Below, one piece after another: positions 23,301 through 23,473 of a stretch of 23,473 bases of DNA. Location: positions 1-23,473 of the forward strand of contig JBBINX010000028.1 in assembly GCA_037443685.1 (NCBI GenBank), read 5' to 3'. Each line of letters begins with the position of its first letter. Within the stretch, counting starts at the first letter, position 1. This DNA is from JAHJRJ01 sp037443685 (lineage in GTDB: Bacteria > Bacteroidota > Ignavibacteria > UBA10030 > BY39). The notes beneath the pieces were generated by a model. It did not search any database, was not told where the DNA came from, and worked only from the letters and a program-made list of their open reading frames with translations. The position numbers and the translations under genes are program-made.

Positions 23301-23473
23301 AAAAAAGAGTGTTTGGATTGTTGGCGGTGACGGATGGGCTTACGATATAGGTTACGGCGGGCTTGACCACGTAATCGCATCCGGTAAAAATGTTAACTTG
23401 CTTGTGCTAGATACTGAGGTGTATTCAAATACCGGTGGGCAAATGTCGAAAGCAACACCCCGTGCCGCAGTAG
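20395..23473 (+). CDS. nifJ: Pyruvate:ferredoxin (flavodoxin) oxidoreductase, 3'-truncated by the window edge
   Basis: This one-chain PFOR oxidises pyruvate with CoA to acetyl-CoA, CO2 and reduced ferredoxin, or runs in reverse. The window holds 1026 codons of an expected ~1170-1200. Visible domains: the pyrimidine-binding/PFOR I part (YPITPSSNMGEWAD near residue 28, EGGAAGAVHGAL), domain II-III, the CoA-side EKR region, and a two-cluster ferredoxin insert with Cys697/700/703/707 and Cys754/757/760/764. Next comes the TPP domain with cluster ligands Cys828, Cys831 and Cys856; this +3/+25 spacing matches Desulfovibrio PFOR. GDGWAYDIGYGGLDH is the TPP/Mg site, and the sequence stops just after NTGGQMSKATP. 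The fourth cluster cysteine lies beyond the edge. A GGAG Shine-Dalgarno supports the ATG. Confidence 0.98.
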   Translation, partial: MTRNKVTIDGNEAAAYVAHKTNEIIAIYPITPSSNMGEWADAWSSAGEKNIWGVVPTVIEMQSEGGAAGAVHGALQTGSLTTTFTASQGLLLMIPNMFKIAGELTPTVFHVSARCVATHALSIFGDHSDVMSVRSTGWALIASNSVQEVMDNALIAQAATLEARIPFLHFFDGFRTSHEVMKVEQLTDDDIRAMIDNELVIAHRNRAMTPDRPVLRGTAQNPDVFFQARETINPFYEKVPEIVQKTMDRFAKIVGRQYHLFDYIGDPNAERIIIMMGSGAETAEETVNFLNARGEKVGLIKVRLFRPFSAKHLIKAIPQSVKSIAVLDRTKEPGAGGEPLYKDVVTAISELFSQGSTTFKSYPKITGGRYGLASKEFTPTMIKGVFDELKKEKPKNYFTVGINDDVTNSSIDYDPHFTTEDISVKRSLFYGLGADGTVGANKNSIKIIGEETDNYAQGYFVYDSKKSGAVTVSHLRFGPKPIQSTYLINKADFIACHQWVFLERYDMLKDALPGATFLLNTPFDRNEVWDKLPRKVQEQIIEKKLKLFIIDGTKVAEQTGMGERVNTIMQTCFFAISNILTKDEAIQKIKDTIKKTYGAKGDQIVKMNYLAVDQTIANLHEIKVPEKATSKIEFVPVMSDPRAPKFVRDVTAKIYGGLGDTLPVSAFPVDGTFETDTAQWERRNIALEIPVWDPDVCIQCNKCILVCPHASIRVKVYDEKYTVKAPSTYQWTKVKGKEFEPNMVYTIQVAPEDCTGCGICVEVCPAKNKTETRLKALNMADQLPLREAERINYDFFLDLPEYDRRKVQINTVKGCQLLEPLFEYSGACTGCGETPYVKLVTQLFGDRCLIANATGCSSIYGGNLPTTPFSKNKDGRGPTWSNSLFEDNAEFGLGFRLTLDQQNLFAIELMKSLSSVIGTDLIDAIINADQSTESGIYDQRERVEILKKKLTNEKSAAAKQLLAIADNLVKKSVWIVGGDGWAYDIGYGGLDHVIASGKNVNLLVLDTEVYSNTGGQMSKATPRAAV

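Overview
The window is AT-rich and gene-dense. It carries 18 confidently visible protein-coding genes and one that runs off the right end. I see no rRNA, tRNA, CRISPR array, intact insertion sequence or prophage. No stretch over 300 bases lacks a gene; the longest non-coding gaps are 1-200, 1995-2248, 10563-10821 and 11884-12094. A PorV/PorQ-family outer-membrane protein, Cys-lipoproteins, many starts without a clear Shine-Dalgarno, a one-polypeptide pyruvate:ferredoxin oxidoreductase and the succinylase-type DapD together suggest a Gram-negative anaerobe or facultative anaerobe of the Bacteroidota/Chlorobi/Ignavibacteria side of the FCB group. That placement is inference, not proof.

Layout. 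From about 18.5 kb down to 0.2 kb every gene is on the minus strand. Reading in the direction of transcription: (i) a short receiver-like plus DHp-only protein and a 1074-residue hybrid histidine kinase (18483-14558); (ii) a YmdB-type phosphodiesterase, FolD and a PF04199 cyclase/formamidase-like enzyme, nearly touching or overlapping (14499-12095); (iii) a repeat-bearing gap, then an LEA-2-like lipoprotein and a yeast-Fcy1-like cytosine deaminase (11883-10822); (iv) a long co-directional run: HisA-like barrel, PfkB kinase, dapB, dapA, dapD, an RmlD-like SDR, serS, and two ABC-exporter half-transporters (10550-201). On the plus strand, starting from a divergent intergenic region at 18484-18615, are a PorV-family barrel and an overlapping lipoprotein gene, then nifJ, cut by the window end.

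How it works together. dapA, dapB and dapD give three consecutive steps of diaminopimelate/lysine synthesis (aspartate semialdehyde to N-succinyl-2-amino-6-oxopimelate). SerS charges tRNA-Ser. The two ABC genes show the complementary degenerate-site pattern of a heterodimeric exporter. FolD supplies one-carbon folates, and NifJ interconverts pyruvate and acetyl-CoA. The least explained parts are a HisA paralogue that has lost its catalytic aspartates, sitting directly upstream of a PfkB kinase and the dap genes, and the kinase-like protein without an ATPase domain next to the hybrid kinase. Two palindromic elements (2062-2146 and 11972-12060) look like non-autonomous or REP-type repeats. I found no convincing wholly new system; these are the best leads.
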